Positions 8,083 through 17,641 are shown, numbered from the stretch's first letter. The stretch: 64,000 nt of DNA from GAS188 sp035949255 (GCA_035949255.1 DASZIL010000020.1:30820-94819), one strand, 5' to 3'. Notes: a model not told the origin generated them from the letters alone. Numbers and translations: made by a program.

Positions 8083-8861
8083 TTCGGCTCGATTCCCTTG
8101 CCCCGCAGGCGCCGGCGCTCCAAGGCCTTGGCAACGCGCAAGTAGCGGTAGAAAGCGAAGTTCATGGCCGTCATGAAGCCGTAGATGCCGCGAAGGCAGT
8201 GGCGACGACCGAAATAGGCCTTGAGAAAGGCTCCAGGGAATTCAAGGAAGACGCGAAGCGTCGTCACCTTGACGCCGCGCGCCTCGAGATCGCGCACCTG
8301 CGCGTCCGTATAGCTGTTGAGCTTCTCGAGCTGATGGCCGAGCGAACGCACCGAGATGTGGCGTATGCGTCCCTTGAGCCGCGCCACCTTGGCGCCGGGC
8401 GCGAGATCGACCCGGTCATGCACAGGCGAGGGGTTGTAGCGGCCCTTGTCGCGGCGATAGAGCCGCACGGGGGTGAGCGCGTAGCCGAGGGGATGCGGCT
8501 CGTCCTCTCCCGGGAAAACCTCGTGGATGGCGATCTCATAGGCGTCGGCCTCGGGCTCTCCGGCCGCGAAGAGCGCGGCGATCTCGGCCCGCAGCGTCGG
8601 CGACAGCACTTCGTCGGCATCGAGATTGAGCAGCCAGGGATGGCGGCACTCCCCCTCGGCGAAGCGCTTCTGCGGACCATATCCCGGGAAAGGATGCTCG
8701 ATGAGGCGCGCACCATAACGGCGCGCCACGTCCTGCGTGCCGTCATCGGAGCCCGAATCGACCACCACCACATCATCGGCGAGATCGCCGAGCGCATCGA
8801 GGACGAGCGGCAGCCGATCGGCCTCGTTATAGGCGATGATGAATACGGAAAGGGGGAGCAT
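8079..8861 (-). CDS. Family 2 glycosyltransferase, lipopolysaccharide-core type (WaaE/LgtF-like)
   Basis: This GT-A glycosyltransferase has 260 residues from the ATG at 8861. It starts LPLSVFIIAYNEADRL and has DDVVVVDSGSDDGT and LNLDADEVLS (the DxD-type metal site), followed by RLYRRDKGRY and NPSPVHDRV, as in the WaaE/LgtF group that adds a hexose to lipopolysaccharide inner core. It ends in basic and aromatic residues that suggest membrane association. An in-frame ATG at 8957 would add 32 residues; I prefer 8861 because the fold starts there, but no good ribosome-binding site supports either. It is the first gene of a tight run with the SDR and aldo/keto reductase. Confidence 0.88.
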   Translation of the reverse strand: MLPLSVFIIAYNEADRLPLVLDALGDLADDVVVVDSGSDDGTQDVARRYGARLIEHPFPGYGPQKRFAEGECRHPWLLNLDADEVLSPTLRAEIAALFAAGEPEADAYEIAIHEVFPGEDEPHPLGYALTPVRLYRRDKGRYNPSPVHDRVDLAPGAKVARLKGRIRHISVRSLGHQLEKLNSYTDAQVRDLEARGVKVTTLRVFLEFPGAFLKAYFGRRHCLRGIYGFMTAMNFAFYRYLRVAKALERRRLRGKGIEPK

Positions 8862-8957
8862 GACCCGCGATTTGCCTGCCGGATGCGTCGAGACGGTTTC
8901 AGCGATCTCCTTGTCTTGCGGCGTGAACCCGCTCGCATGGAATGCGGGCAAGATCAC

Positions 8958-9235
8958 GCGTTAAGCGAAGCGCAATTGGCATGTTCGCCCCCTGTGGGCA
9001 AGCAGCGATGGCTGGGCGCTCGATCTCGACCGGGTTCGAGCCCCGATTTCGGCCAGACCCGGCCCGTGGACCCGTGCGCCCGACGCCTCGAAAATTCGAA
9101 AGCCAAGCTCCGAAGGCATGCGACCCTGAGGGCTTGGTTATCACGAGGTTAAACGAGGGCTGCACCAACGGTGCGGGAGAGTGGCGCGTCGGGCCACGCG
9201 CGGCCTCGATAATAATTAGACTTTAATTCAATAGG
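8958..9235. other. Non-coding stretch upstream of the omp gene
   Basis: No credible gene is seen between the glycosyltransferase start and the omp promoter. The bases just before 9236 are AT-rich, unlike the surroundings, as expected of a strong promoter region. Confidence 0.5.
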
Positions 9236-9264
9236 TTGACACTTTTTGTCCCCGTGCTCTAGCG
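9236..9264 (+). promoter_or_regulatory. Candidate strong promoter of the outer-membrane protein gene
   Basis: TTGACA (9236-9241) is followed after 17 bp by CTAGCG (9259-9264), preceded by an AT-rich tract. This implies a leader of about 245 nt before the ATG at 9517. No terminator-like structure was noticed in that leader. Confidence 0.5.
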
Positions 9265-9516
9265 GGCAAGGCTAAGAAGCAGCGTTAACGCACGCTTAAT
9301 TCGCATGTCTTAGACACGGAGTTATGCCCTGTGCGCGACACAATCCAGACACACTCGGAAAAGCGCTTGTTGCACTGCGGGCACAGTCATCGAAACGAGA
9401 TTGAGTTAGATGGCTTTTAGCATTCGGGTCGGTCGGAATTAGCGCCGCCGGGCCGAACCATTTCCCGGCGAGCGCGTTCAAGGCTCCCGGAGCGCAGTGA
9501 TGATGAGGAGAGCTAG

Positions 9517-10332
9517 ATGAAGAAGATTCTTTTGGCCACGACGGCCTTGGCGATGTCGGGCATCGCGGCTTCGGCCGCCGATTTGCCGAGCCGCAAGGGC
9601 CCGCCGATCGCTCCGGCCTATATTCCCGCCTTCACCTGGACCGGCTTCTACGTCGGTTTGAACGCAGGGGTGGCGTGGGAGAACAACAACAACTCGCTGC
9701 CGGCCGGCGCGATTCCGGTCACTGGATTCGCTACGAGGAACAACAATAACGCCGGCTTCATCGGCGGCGGCCAGCTCGGCTACAACTACCAGTTCGGCGC
9801 GGGACAAGGCGTCGTAGTCGGTGGCGAGGCCGATATCCAGTTCGCCGATCTGAACAACCGGAACAATCAGGTTCCCTTCACCTTCGCGAACACCCCGGGT
9901 ACCACTTTCCAGACCTCGGGGTCGAGCAATGGTAACTACCTCGGCACGGTCCGTGGGCGCATCGGCTATGGTTTCGACCGCGTGCTCTTCTACGGCACGG
10001 GCGGTCTTGCCTACGGCGACGTCGGTGGAAACCGTAACGCCACCGGCTTTGCCACCACCACCGCCGGAGCGGTGAATCCGTTCACGGGCACGGTCGCGGC
10101 CACCACCGTCACGACCCCCTTCAGCACCACGGGTTCGAAGACTCGTGTCGGTTGGACGCTCGGTGGCGGCATCGAATACGCCGTGTGGCAGAACTGGACC
10201 GTGAAGGCCGAATATCTCTACTACAACCTCGGTCACAGCAACACGACCTCGCTGCCGTTCCTCGTCAGCGCCAGCAACAAGGACAACTCCGGCAACATCG
10301 TTCGCGCCGGCGTGAACTACAAGTTCTGGTAA
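9517..10332 (+). CDS. Outer-membrane beta-barrel protein, Omp25/Omp31 (RopB) family
   Basis: The 271-residue protein starts with a clear signal peptide, MKKILLATTALAMSG, ending in ASAADLPSRK with predicted cleavage after ASA. The mature part begins with WTGFYVGLNAG, has FIGGGQLGYNYQ and VRGRIGYGFDR, and ends in the barrel signature VRAGVNYKFW with a terminal aromatic residue. Asn- and Thr-rich segments are likely surface loops. This is the abundant Omp25/Omp31-type small barrel of Hyphomicrobiales. GAGGAGAG precedes the ATG. The long leader, near-consensus promoter and strong terminator fit a highly expressed single gene. Confidence 0.93.
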   Translation: MKKILLATTALAMSGIAASAADLPSRKGPPIAPAYIPAFTWTGFYVGLNAGVAWENNNNSLPAGAIPVTGFATRNNNNAGFIGGGQLGYNYQFGAGQGVVVGGEADIQFADLNNRNNQVPFTFANTPGTTFQTSGSSNGNYLGTVRGRIGYGFDRVLFYGTGGLAYGDVGGNRNATGFATTTAGAVNPFTGTVAATTVTTPFSTTGSKTRVGWTLGGGIEYAVWQNWTVKAEYLYYNLGHSNTTSLPFLVSASNKDNSGNIVRAGVNYKFW

Positions 10333-10350
10333 GCCTTCTTACTGGCTACG

Positions 10351-10386
10351 AAAAAAAACCGGCGGGCCGCAAGCCCGCCGGTTTTT
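10351..10386. terminator. Bidirectional intrinsic terminator between the omp gene and folC
   Basis: A GC-rich stem of 10-11 bp with loop CGCAA is flanked by eight A on one side and GTTTTT on the other. It can therefore terminate both the omp transcript and the convergent folC transcript. Confidence 0.9.
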
Positions 10387-10453
10387 CGTTGCGGAGCCGA
10401 TCCTGGGCGATTTTTGCGACGGGCGCGGCGCGCCGGCGGCGACAATCCCTCGC

Positions 10454-11782
10454 TTACCGCGGCGGCGTGCCGTTCGCTGCCAGCACCTCACCGGAAAAAT
10501 AAAGCGAGCCCGCAAGAAGGATGCGCGGGGGCACATCCCAGACGCGGGCGGCGATCCGTTCGAGCGCGCCCTCGATGCTCGGCGCTGCATCGGCCTTCAG
10601 CCCGGCCTCGCGGGCGAATTCGACGACTTCCCCGGGCGGTCGGCCGGCGGTGCTCGCCGCCATCGGCACTGCGAGAAGCTCGGATACGAGCCCGTGAAAG
10701 GGACGCAGGAAGCCAACGGTGTCCTTTGTCGACAGCATGGCGGCGACCATCACAAGGGGTCGAGGCGAATGATGCTCGAGATCGCCCATGGCGGCGGCGA
10801 GCACGCGCCCACCATCGGGATTGTGGCCACCATCGAGCCAGAGCTCGGCGCCCTGCGGGATCAGGGCGACGAGCTTGCCTCGCGTCAGGCGCTGAAGCCT
10901 TGCCGGCCATTCGGCCGAGAGAAGGCCGCGTTCGAAATGGCTGGCTGTGAGCGGCACGAGCTTCGCGGTCCGTAAGGTCGCGATGGCGGTCGCCGCGTTT
11001 ATGTGCTGGTGCCGGCCGGACAGACGCGGCAGCGGCAGATCGAGAAGACCCGTCTCATCCTCGAAGACGAGGCGGCCGTTTTCCTCGCGGATGTGGAAAT
11101 CCTCACCGCCGAGGACGAGCTTCGAGGCGCTCCTTTCCGCCTCGCGACGCAGCACCATTTCGGCCTCCGGATAATCCTGGGGCGCGATGATGGCGGGCGC
11201 CCCGCGCTTGAAGATGCCGGCCTTCTCGCGCGCTATTTCATCGAGGGTCGATCCAAGCCACTCCTGGTGATCGAGGCCGATCGAGGTGATCACCGTCGCG
11301 GCGGGCGTGCGCACCACATTGGTCGCGTCGCCTCGTCCGCCGACACCGACCTCGAGCAAGGTCACGTCCGCCGGATGGCGCGCGAAGAGCAGAAAGGTCG
11401 CCGCCATGGTGATTTCGAAGAAGCTGATCTCGCCGCCCGCGTTGATCCGCTCGCAACGTTCGAGTGCCTCGACGAGCTCATCCTCGCCGACGAGCTCGCC
11501 GGGCGCGCTCTTGCGGCCGAGCCGAATTCGTTCGTGGAATCGCACGAGATGGGGAGAGGTGTGCACATGCACCGACAAGCCGGCCGCCTCGAGCGTCGCC
11601 CGCAGGAAGGCTACCGTTGAGCCCTTGCCGTTCGTCCCCCCGACATGGATGACCGGCGGCAAGCGCAGATGCGGATCGCCGAGCGCGGCCAGCAGGCGCT
11701 CGAGCCTTCCCAGCGACAGGTCCAGCTTGCGCGCATGCAGCTCGAGGAGACGCTGCAGCACGACATCCGATGATGGCTTCAT
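10454..11782 (-). CDS. folC: Bifunctional folylpolyglutamate synthase / dihydrofolate synthase
   Basis: FolC joins glutamate to dihydropteroate and then extends the polyglutamate tail of folates, using ATP. The protein has 442 residues. The P-loop is VGGTNGKGST (residues 47-56), followed by TSPHLVRFHERI, EVGVGGRGDATNV, TSIGLDHQEWLG with EKAGIFK, and in the C-terminal ligase domain WLDGGHNPDGG. It is the last gene of the trpF-trpB-trpA-accD-folC operon, 133 bp after accD, an arrangement widespread in alphaproteobacteria. Confidence 0.96.
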   Translation of the reverse strand: MKPSSDVVLQRLLELHARKLDLSLGRLERLLAALGDPHLRLPPVIHVGGTNGKGSTVAFLRATLEAAGLSVHVHTSPHLVRFHERIRLGRKSAPGELVGEDELVEALERCERINAGGEISFFEITMAATFLLFARHPADVTLLEVGVGGRGDATNVVRTPAATVITSIGLDHQEWLGSTLDEIAREKAGIFKRGAPAIIAPQDYPEAEMVLRREAERSASKLVLGGEDFHIREENGRLVFEDETGLLDLPLPRLSGRHQHINAATAIATLRTAKLVPLTASHFERGLLSAEWPARLQRLTRGKLVALIPQGAELWLDGGHNPDGGRVLAAAMGDLEHHSPRPLVMVAAMLSTKDTVGFLRPFHGLVSELLAVPMAASTAGRPPGEVVEFAREAGLKADAAPSIEGALERIAARVWDVPPRILLAGSLYFSGEVLAANGTPPR

Positions 11783-11915
11783 GGCGGTCTGGCCGGTTTC
11801 GTCTCGCTTTCGCGAATTTCAATTGGAATAGCGCCTTGGCGCGGCTTCGCAAGTCGGGCGAGCCACGCGCCGCGATGGGATCGCAAGCGCAAAGCATTAG
11901 ATGAGCGCGAAAGCC

Positions 11916-12818
11916 TTATTCGGCAACGTTGGCGAGCGCCTGCTCCTCCGTCGCGGGCATGGTCGCGAGCTTCGGCGCATTCATCAAGAGACGACAAATT
12001 CGGCCGAGCGTCGCGCGCATCTCGGCGCGTGGGACGACCATGTCGACCATGCCGTGCTGCTTGAGATACTCGGCTTTTTGAAAGCCCTCCGGCAGCTTCT
12101 CCCGAATGGTCTGCTCGATGACTCGCGGCCCTGCGAAGCCGATGAGGGCGCCGGGCTCTGCGACGTGCACATCGCCCAGCATCGCATAAGAGGCGGTGAC
12201 GCCGCCGGTCGTCGGGTCCGTGAGCACCACGATGTAGGGCAGCCTCGCCTCGCGCAGCTTGCGAATGGCGACGGTGGTGCGCGGCAATTGCATGAGCGAC
12301 AAGATGCCTTCATGCATGCGCGCTCCGCCCGCGCTCGCGAACAGGACAAGCGGGGTGCGTCGCGAGATCGCGGCATCGACCGCGGTGATGATCGCCTCGC
12401 CGGCCGCCATGCCGAGTGAGCCGCCCATGAAGTGGAAATCCTGAACGGCCACCGTCACCGGCATGCCCTCGAGCGCCCCGCGCACGACCTTGATTGCGTC
12501 TTGAAGGCCGGTCTTCGCCTTCGCCTCCTTCAGGCGATCGGAGTAGCGTTTCGAGTCTCGGAAGCGAAGCGGGTCGAGAGGGACCTCAGGCAAGGGCACA
12601 TCCTCTTGCGAACCTGGATCGAGCGTGATCGACAGGCGCTGCGCGGCCGTGATGCGCATGTGGTGGTTCGACCCGGGAATCACCCAGAGATTGGCTTCGA
12701 CATCCTTGTGAAAGACCAATTGACCCGTTTCCGGGCATTTGATCCACAGATTTTCGGAGGTTTCCCGCCGCAGAAGGCTGCGGATCTTCGGGCGCACCAC
12801 CGTGGTGATCCAGTTCAT
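11916..12818 (-). CDS. accD: Acetyl-CoA carboxylase carboxyltransferase subunit beta
   Basis: AccD with AccA transfers carboxyl from biotin on AccB to acetyl-CoA, making malonyl-CoA for fatty-acid synthesis. The protein has 300 residues from MNWITTVVRPK. The carboxyltransferase core is clear: DFHFMGGSLGMAAGEAI, FASAGGARMHEGILSLMQ, LTDPTTGGVTASYAMLGD and IGFAGPRVIEQT. The N-terminal Cys4 zinc ribbon of the E. coli enzyme is reduced to one Cys (LWIKCPETGQLVF), which is usual in this class of bacteria. An ATG four codons upstream (12830) is also possible. Confidence 0.95.
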   Translation of the reverse strand: MNWITTVVRPKIRSLLRRETSENLWIKCPETGQLVFHKDVEANLWVIPGSNHHMRITAAQRLSITLDPGSQEDVPLPEVPLDPLRFRDSKRYSDRLKEAKAKTGLQDAIKVVRGALEGMPVTVAVQDFHFMGGSLGMAAGEAIITAVDAAISRRTPLVLFASAGGARMHEGILSLMQLPRTTVAIRKLREARLPYIVVLTDPTTGGVTASYAMLGDVHVAEPGALIGFAGPRVIEQTIREKLPEGFQKAEYLKQHGMVDMVVPRAEMRATLGRICRLLMNAPKLATMPATEEQALANVAE

Positions 12819-12952
12819 CGGCCTGTCCATCGCGTGTTCACCGCCACATGGCGGGGAGAATTGAAGATGGCGCTATAGCACGATCCGGAAAAGACCCTCC
12901 AGCGTCGTTAAAACTCGAGTCGAGCGCGGCTGCAGGGCGTCGCGCGACCCGT

Positions 12953-13786
12953 TCAAGCCGCTTTGCGCACGCTCGCCACGCCTTTCGCCAGGGCGCGCAC
13001 AAGGTCAACGACCGCGTCGACCGTTCCCGACGTGGCGCGACCTTCCGCATCGAGCGAGGCGCGCACCGCCTCGACGAGTGAGGAGCCGATCACGACGGCG
13101 TCCGCCGCTTCGGCGATGGCCGCGGCGTGCTCGGGCGTCTTGACGCCGAAGCCGACGGCGACCGGAAGTGGGGTGTGGCGTTTGATCCGCGACACCGCCG
13201 CCGCGACGGCGCCGAAGTCGGGCGTCGCCGCTCCGGTGATGCCGGTGATCGACACGTAATAGACAAAGCCCGCGGTATTGCCGAGCACCTTGGGGAGCCG
13301 CTTGTCGTCCGTCGTCGGTGTGGCGAGACGGATGAAGGCAAGGCCAGACTTCAGCGCCGGCAGGCAGAGCTCATCATCCTCTTCCGGCGGCAGATCGACG
13401 ACGATGAGCCCATCGACTCCGGCCGATTTGGCGTCCTCGAGGAAACGCGCGACCCCATGGATATAGATCGGATTGTAATACCCCATCAGGATGAGCGGCG
13501 TCGTGCGGTCGTGCTCGCGAAAGCTGCGCACCAGCGAAAGCGTCTTGACAAGCGTCTCTCCCGCCTTGAGCGCGCGCAAGCCCGACGCCTGGATCGCAGG
13601 GCCATCCGCCATCGGATCGGTGAAGGGCATGCCGAGCTCGATGATGTCGGCGCCCGCTTTCGGCAAGGCTTTGACGATCTCGAGCGAGGTCGCGTGATCG
13701 GGATCGCCGGCGGTCACGAAGGTCACGAGCGCGGCACGCTCGAGCGCGCGGCATTGATCGAAGCGAGCGGAGAGGCGAGCGGTCAC
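12953..13786 (-). CDS. trpA: Tryptophan synthase alpha chain
   Basis: TrpA cleaves indole-3-glycerol phosphate to indole and glyceraldehyde-3-phosphate and channels indole to TrpB. The protein has 277 residues. The catalytic Glu is in DIIELGMPFTDPMADGP and the catalytic Asp in GLIVVDLPPEE. YYVSITGITGA and PVAVGFGVKTPEHA bind the phosphate. Its start overlaps the stop of trpB by 4 bp, so translation is probably coupled. The gap to accD downstream is 134 bp. Confidence 0.97.
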   Translation of the reverse strand: MTARLSARFDQCRALERAALVTFVTAGDPDHATSLEIVKALPKAGADIIELGMPFTDPMADGPAIQASGLRALKAGETLVKTLSLVRSFREHDRTTPLILMGYYNPIYIHGVARFLEDAKSAGVDGLIVVDLPPEEDDELCLPALKSGLAFIRLATPTTDDKRLPKVLGNTAGFVYYVSITGITGAATPDFGAVAAAVSRIKRHTPLPVAVGFGVKTPEHAAAIAEAADAVVIGSSLVEAVRASLDAEGRATSGTVDAVVDLVRALAKGVASVRKAA

Positions 13787-15006
13787 GGGCGGCGCTTCTC
13801 CAGAATTTCGGCGACCTGCGGCACATCCTTGTCGCCGCGGCCTGACAGGCTGACGACCATGAGATGGTCGCGCGGCAGCTTCGGCGCGAGCTCGACGACG
13901 CGCGCCAAGGCATGGGCCGGCTCGAGCGCCGGGATGATGCCTTCGAGCCTCGAAAGAAGCTGGAACGCGTCGAGCGCCTCCTCATCGGTCGCCGATAGGT
14001 AGGTGACGCGTCCGGCCTCGTGCAGCCAAGCGTGCTCGGGCCCGATGCCCGGATAGTCGAGCCCCGCCGAGATCGAATGCGCCTCGGTGATCTGGCCATC
14101 CGCATCCATCAAAAGATAGGTACGGTTGCCATGCAGGATGCCCGGACGCCCGCCGGTGAGCGATGCCGCATGCAGCCCGCTCGAGATGCCGTGGCCGGCG
14201 GCCTCGACGCCGTAGACCGCAACCTCCGGCTCGTCGAGGAAGGGATGGAAGAGACCCATGGCGTTCGAGCCGCCGCCGATGCAAGCGATGAGCGAATCGG
14301 GCAACCGGCCCTCCGTCTCCCGCATCTGCTCGCGCACCTCCTCACCGATAACGCTTTGGAAGTCGCGCACCATCATCGGATAGGGATGAGGGCCAGCCAC
14401 GGTGCCGATGCAATAGAAGGTGTCGGCGACATTGGTCACCCAATCGCGCAAGGCCTCGTTGAGCGCGTCCTTCAAGGTGCGCGAGCCCGATTGCACGGGA
14501 ACGACCTCGGCGCCGAGCATGTTCATGCGGATCACATTAGGCTTTTGGCGCTCGACATCGACCGCGCCCATGTAGACGACGCATGCGAGGCCGAAGCGCG
14601 CACATAAGGTCGCGGTGGCGACGCCGTGCTGACCGGCTCCCGTCTCGGCGATGATGCGCGTCTTGCCCATGCGTCGGGCGAGCAGGATCTGGCCGAGCAC
14701 ATTGTTCACCTTGTGCGAGCCGGTGTGGTTCAGCTCCTCGCGCTTCAGATAGATTTTCGCTCCCCCAAGATGGGCGGTGAGGCGCTCGGCGAAGTAAAGC
14801 GGGCTCGGCCGTCCGACATAATGCTTGAGGAAGCTGTCCATCTCGGCGCGAAAAGCCGGATCCGCCTTGGCTTGCGCATAGGCGTGCTCGAGTTCGAGCA
14901 CGAGTGGCATCAGGGTCTCGGCGACGAAACGGCCGCCGAACAGGCCGAAGCGGCCGCGCTCGTCAGGGCCTGAGCGGAATGAGTTCGGCTTCGCCACGAC
15001 GGACAA
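13783..15006 (-). CDS. trpB: Tryptophan synthase beta chain
   Basis: TrpB condenses indole with serine to tryptophan using pyridoxal phosphate. The protein has 407 residues, usual length. The PLP lysine lies in LNHTGSHKVNN, followed by AETGAGQHGVATAT, the phosphate-binding CIGGGSNAMGLF, and HSISAGLDYPGIGPEH. It follows trpF by 20 bp and overlaps trpA by 4 bp. Confidence 0.98.
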   Translation of the reverse strand: MSVVAKPNSFRSGPDERGRFGLFGGRFVAETLMPLVLELEHAYAQAKADPAFRAEMDSFLKHYVGRPSPLYFAERLTAHLGGAKIYLKREELNHTGSHKVNNVLGQILLARRMGKTRIIAETGAGQHGVATATLCARFGLACVVYMGAVDVERQKPNVIRMNMLGAEVVPVQSGSRTLKDALNEALRDWVTNVADTFYCIGTVAGPHPYPMMVRDFQSVIGEEVREQMRETEGRLPDSLIACIGGGSNAMGLFHPFLDEPEVAVYGVEAAGHGISSGLHAASLTGGRPGILHGNRTYLLMDADGQITEAHSISAGLDYPGIGPEHAWLHEAGRVTYLSATDEEALDAFQLLSRLEGIIPALEPAHALARVVELAPKLPRDHLMVVSLSGRGDKDVPQVAEILEKRRP

Positions 15007-15026
15007 GGCTTCTCTCCTGCGTTACC

Positions 15027-15671
15027 TCAAGCGGCGGCCGCGCGCGCGGCGCGAACGAAGGCCGCGATCATGGCCTCGTCCTTTAGGCCGGGCGCGCGCT
15101 CGACGCCAGAAGAGACATCGACGCCCGCTGGCCGTGCGACCCTAATCGCCTCGCCGACGTTGCCGGCATCGAGCCCGCCTGAAAGCATGAGAGGCGCCGG
15201 CGACGCGAAGCCCTCGAGCAAATGCCAGTCGAAGGGAAGGCCGTTGCCGCCGGGCAAGGTGGCATCGGCCGGCGCCTTGGCGTCGATGAGGAGGCGGTCG
15301 GCCGCGCAATAGGCTTGCGCCGCCTCGAGGTCGGCACGTCGCGCGACCCCGACCGCCTTCATCAGCGGAAGGTTGAATTTGGCGCGCAAATACTCAATCC
15401 GCTCGGGCGCTTCGTTGCCGTGCAGCTGCAAGAGATCGGGCCTCAGCGCATCGATGATGCCGGCAATCGCCTTCTCGTGCGCGTCGACGGTGAGCGCCAC
15501 GATCGCGGCGCGTCCACGCACATGCTGCCCAAGCGCGGAAGCTTCGCGAAGCGAAATATGGCGCGGGCTCTTGGCGAAGAAGACGAAGCCGACCATGTCG
15601 GCACCGGCCTCGATCGCGGCTTCGAGCGAGCTTTGCGTCGAAAGCCCGCAGATTTTCACAAGAAGCGACAT
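15027..15671 (-). CDS. trpF: Phosphoribosylanthranilate isomerase
   Basis: TrpF isomerises N-(5-phosphoribosyl)anthranilate in tryptophan synthesis. The 214-residue TIM barrel starts LVKICGLSTQ with the catalytic Cys in KICGL. It has GFVFFAKSPRHIS, LLQLHGNE, LIDAKAP (the catalytic Asp) and LSGGLDAGNVGEAI followed by GVDVSSGVE, which bind phosphate. It is the first gene of the trpFBA-accD-folC run and is divergent from the MHS transporter gene. The intervening 250 bp should hold promoters for both directions, but I could not pick a convincing one. Confidence 0.96.
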   Translation of the reverse strand: MSLLVKICGLSTQSSLEAAIEAGADMVGFVFFAKSPRHISLREASALGQHVRGRAAIVALTVDAHEKAIAGIIDALRPDLLQLHGNEAPERIEYLRAKFNLPLMKAVGVARRADLEAAQAYCAADRLLIDAKAPADATLPGGNGLPFDWHLLEGFASPAPLMLSGGLDAGNVGEAIRVARPAGVDVSSGVERAPGLKDEAMIAAFVRAARAAAA

Positions 15672-15922
15672 TTTCAGGTTCGATCCGAGAAACTGGCGGG
15701 CGGGCCGCCCGTGCCCGGGACCTCTATCACATTCGTGACCTTGGGATCGAGCGGCGCCGGCCTACAGGCGCGTGGCGTTTGCGAAAGGGCCAAAACTTCG
15801 TTTCTTCGACTAAGTGATAAGGCGCCGCTGATGGACTCGATAGGCAGCGAGCGCTTATTTTCGCCAAATTGCCCGAAAAGGGCCGCGATTCGCGCAATTT
15901 TGCATTAGGGAGAGAAAGATTC

Positions 15923-17608
15923 ATGAGCGTCGCCGCCATGACACCGGGCTCGGACATGCAAATCCGCCCGATGACGCCCGCCGAGAAGAAGGTGATCTTC
16001 GCCTCTTCGCTGGGCACCGTTTTCGAATGGTACGATTTCTATCTCTATGGCACACTCGCCGCGTTCATCGGCGCGCAGTTCTTCAGCCCCTTAAGCGTTA
16101 CGGGCAAGACCTTGGCGGCCCTCCTCGCCTTCGCGGCCGGCTTCCTCGTCCGTCCGCTCGGCGCCCTCGTCTTCGGTCCGCTCGGCGATCTCGTGGGGCG
16201 CAAATACACCTTCCTGATCACCATCGTCATCATGGGCTTGTCGACCTTTCTTGTCGGCGTTCTGCCGAGCTACGACAGCATCGGCGTGCTCGCGCCCGTC
16301 ATTCTGGTGGGCTTGCGCATGCTCCAGGGTTTGGCTCTCGGCGGCGAATACGGCGGGGCGGCGACCTATGTCGCCGAGCATTCCCCGCATGGGCAACGCG
16401 GCAACTACACCTCCTGGATCCAGACGACCGCGACGCTCGGCCTCGCGCTCTCGATCGCCGTCATTCTCATCACCCGACTGTGGATGGGCGATGCGCTTTT
16501 CGCCACCTGGGGTTGGCGGATACCCTTCATCGTCTCGGCGGTGCTGGTGGGCATCTCGGTGTGGATACGCCTGCAATTGCAGGAATCACCCGCGTTCAAG
16601 AAAATGAAGGAAGACGGCACCCACTCGACCGCGCCGCTCGCGGAAGCCTTCGGCAGGTGGAGCAACGCGAAAGTCGCGCTCCTCGCCTTGTTGGGAGCGA
16701 CGATGGGCGAAGCCGTCGTGTGGTATTGCAACCAATTCTATACCCTGTTCTTCCTCGGCAATACGCTGAAGGTGGGTCTCGTCGACGCCAATGTCATGGC
16801 CGGCATCGCCCTTGTGATCGGCGCGATCTTCTTCATCATCTTCGGCAGGCTGTCGGACAGGATCGGCCGCAAGCCGATCATACTGGCGGGCTGCCTGCTC
16901 GCCGCCTTGACCTATTTTCCGATCTTCAAGGCCATCACGCATTTCGCCAATCCGGCGCTCGAAGCGGCCATCGCCAGCGCGCCCGTCACCGTCATCGCCG
17001 ATCCGGCCGAATGCTCCTTCCAGTTCAACCCGGTCGGCACCGCCACCTTCCGTACCTCCTGCGATCTCGCCAAGACGGTGCTTGCGGCGAATTCCGTCTC
17101 CTACAAGAACGAGGCCGCTCCCGCCGGCTCGATCGCCAAGATCAAGATCGGCGACAAGGAATTCTCCTCCTTCAACGGCGTCGGCATGGCGGCCGACGAA
17201 TTCGCGGCAAAAAACAAGACGTTCGCGGCCGATGTCGTCAAGGACATCCGCGCGGTCGGCTATCCGGCAAGCGCCAATCCGAACGACATCAATCGGCCCA
17301 TGGTGGTTCTTTTGCTCATCATTTTGATGGTCTATGTGGGCATGGTCTATGGGCCGATCGCGGCGCAGCTTGTCGAGCTCTTCCCGACGCGCATCCGCTA
17401 TACGGGCATGTCATTGCCGTATCACATCGGCAATGGCTGGTTCGGCGGTTTCCTGCCGTTCCTCGCCGCCGCCATGGTGGCACAGTCGGGCGATATCTAT
17501 TTCGGCCTCTGGTACCCGATCGTGATCGCGCTCACTTGCTTCGTCGTCGGCCTCGTCTTCCTACCGGAGACGAAGGACCGCGACATCTTCACCTACAAGG
17601 GCGCGTAG
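15923..17608 (+). CDS. MHS-family (MFS) metabolite:proton symporter with large inserted domain
   Basis: The 561-residue protein is a major-facilitator transporter of the metabolite/H+ symporter group (ShiA/ProP/KgtP-like). It has SSLGTVFEWYDFYLYG in the first helix, the loop 2-3 motif GDLVGRKYTF, LQGLALGGEYGGA, and GRLSDRIGRKP at the domain centre. About 120 hydrophilic residues (roughly 336-458) are inserted between two late helices and carry two Cys, suggesting a folded extracytoplasmic domain. The start ATG at 15923 follows AGGGAGAG. The substrate is unknown; organic acids or osmolytes are typical of the family. Confidence 0.9.
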   Translation: MSVAAMTPGSDMQIRPMTPAEKKVIFASSLGTVFEWYDFYLYGTLAAFIGAQFFSPLSVTGKTLAALLAFAAGFLVRPLGALVFGPLGDLVGRKYTFLITIVIMGLSTFLVGVLPSYDSIGVLAPVILVGLRMLQGLALGGEYGGAATYVAEHSPHGQRGNYTSWIQTTATLGLALSIAVILITRLWMGDALFATWGWRIPFIVSAVLVGISVWIRLQLQESPAFKKMKEDGTHSTAPLAEAFGRWSNAKVALLALLGATMGEAVVWYCNQFYTLFFLGNTLKVGLVDANVMAGIALVIGAIFFIIFGRLSDRIGRKPIILAGCLLAALTYFPIFKAITHFANPALEAAIASAPVTVIADPAECSFQFNPVGTATFRTSCDLAKTVLAANSVSYKNEAAPAGSIAKIKIGDKEFSSFNGVGMAADEFAAKNKTFAADVVKDIRAVGYPASANPNDINRPMVVLLLIILMVYVGMVYGPIAAQLVELFPTRIRYTGMSLPYHIGNGWFGGFLPFLAAAMVAQSGDIYFGLWYPIVIALTCFVVGLVFLPETKDRDIFTYKGA

Positions 17609-17641
17609 CGGTACGCCTCGCGAAGATTCACCGAGAGAAGG

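Noticed and set aside
9031..9056. A tRNA T-arm-like sequence (CGGGTTCGAGCCCCG) followed seven bases later by CCA
   Set aside because: No matching acceptor strand, D-arm or anticodon arm is found in the 80 bases upstream, so this is a chance resemblance.
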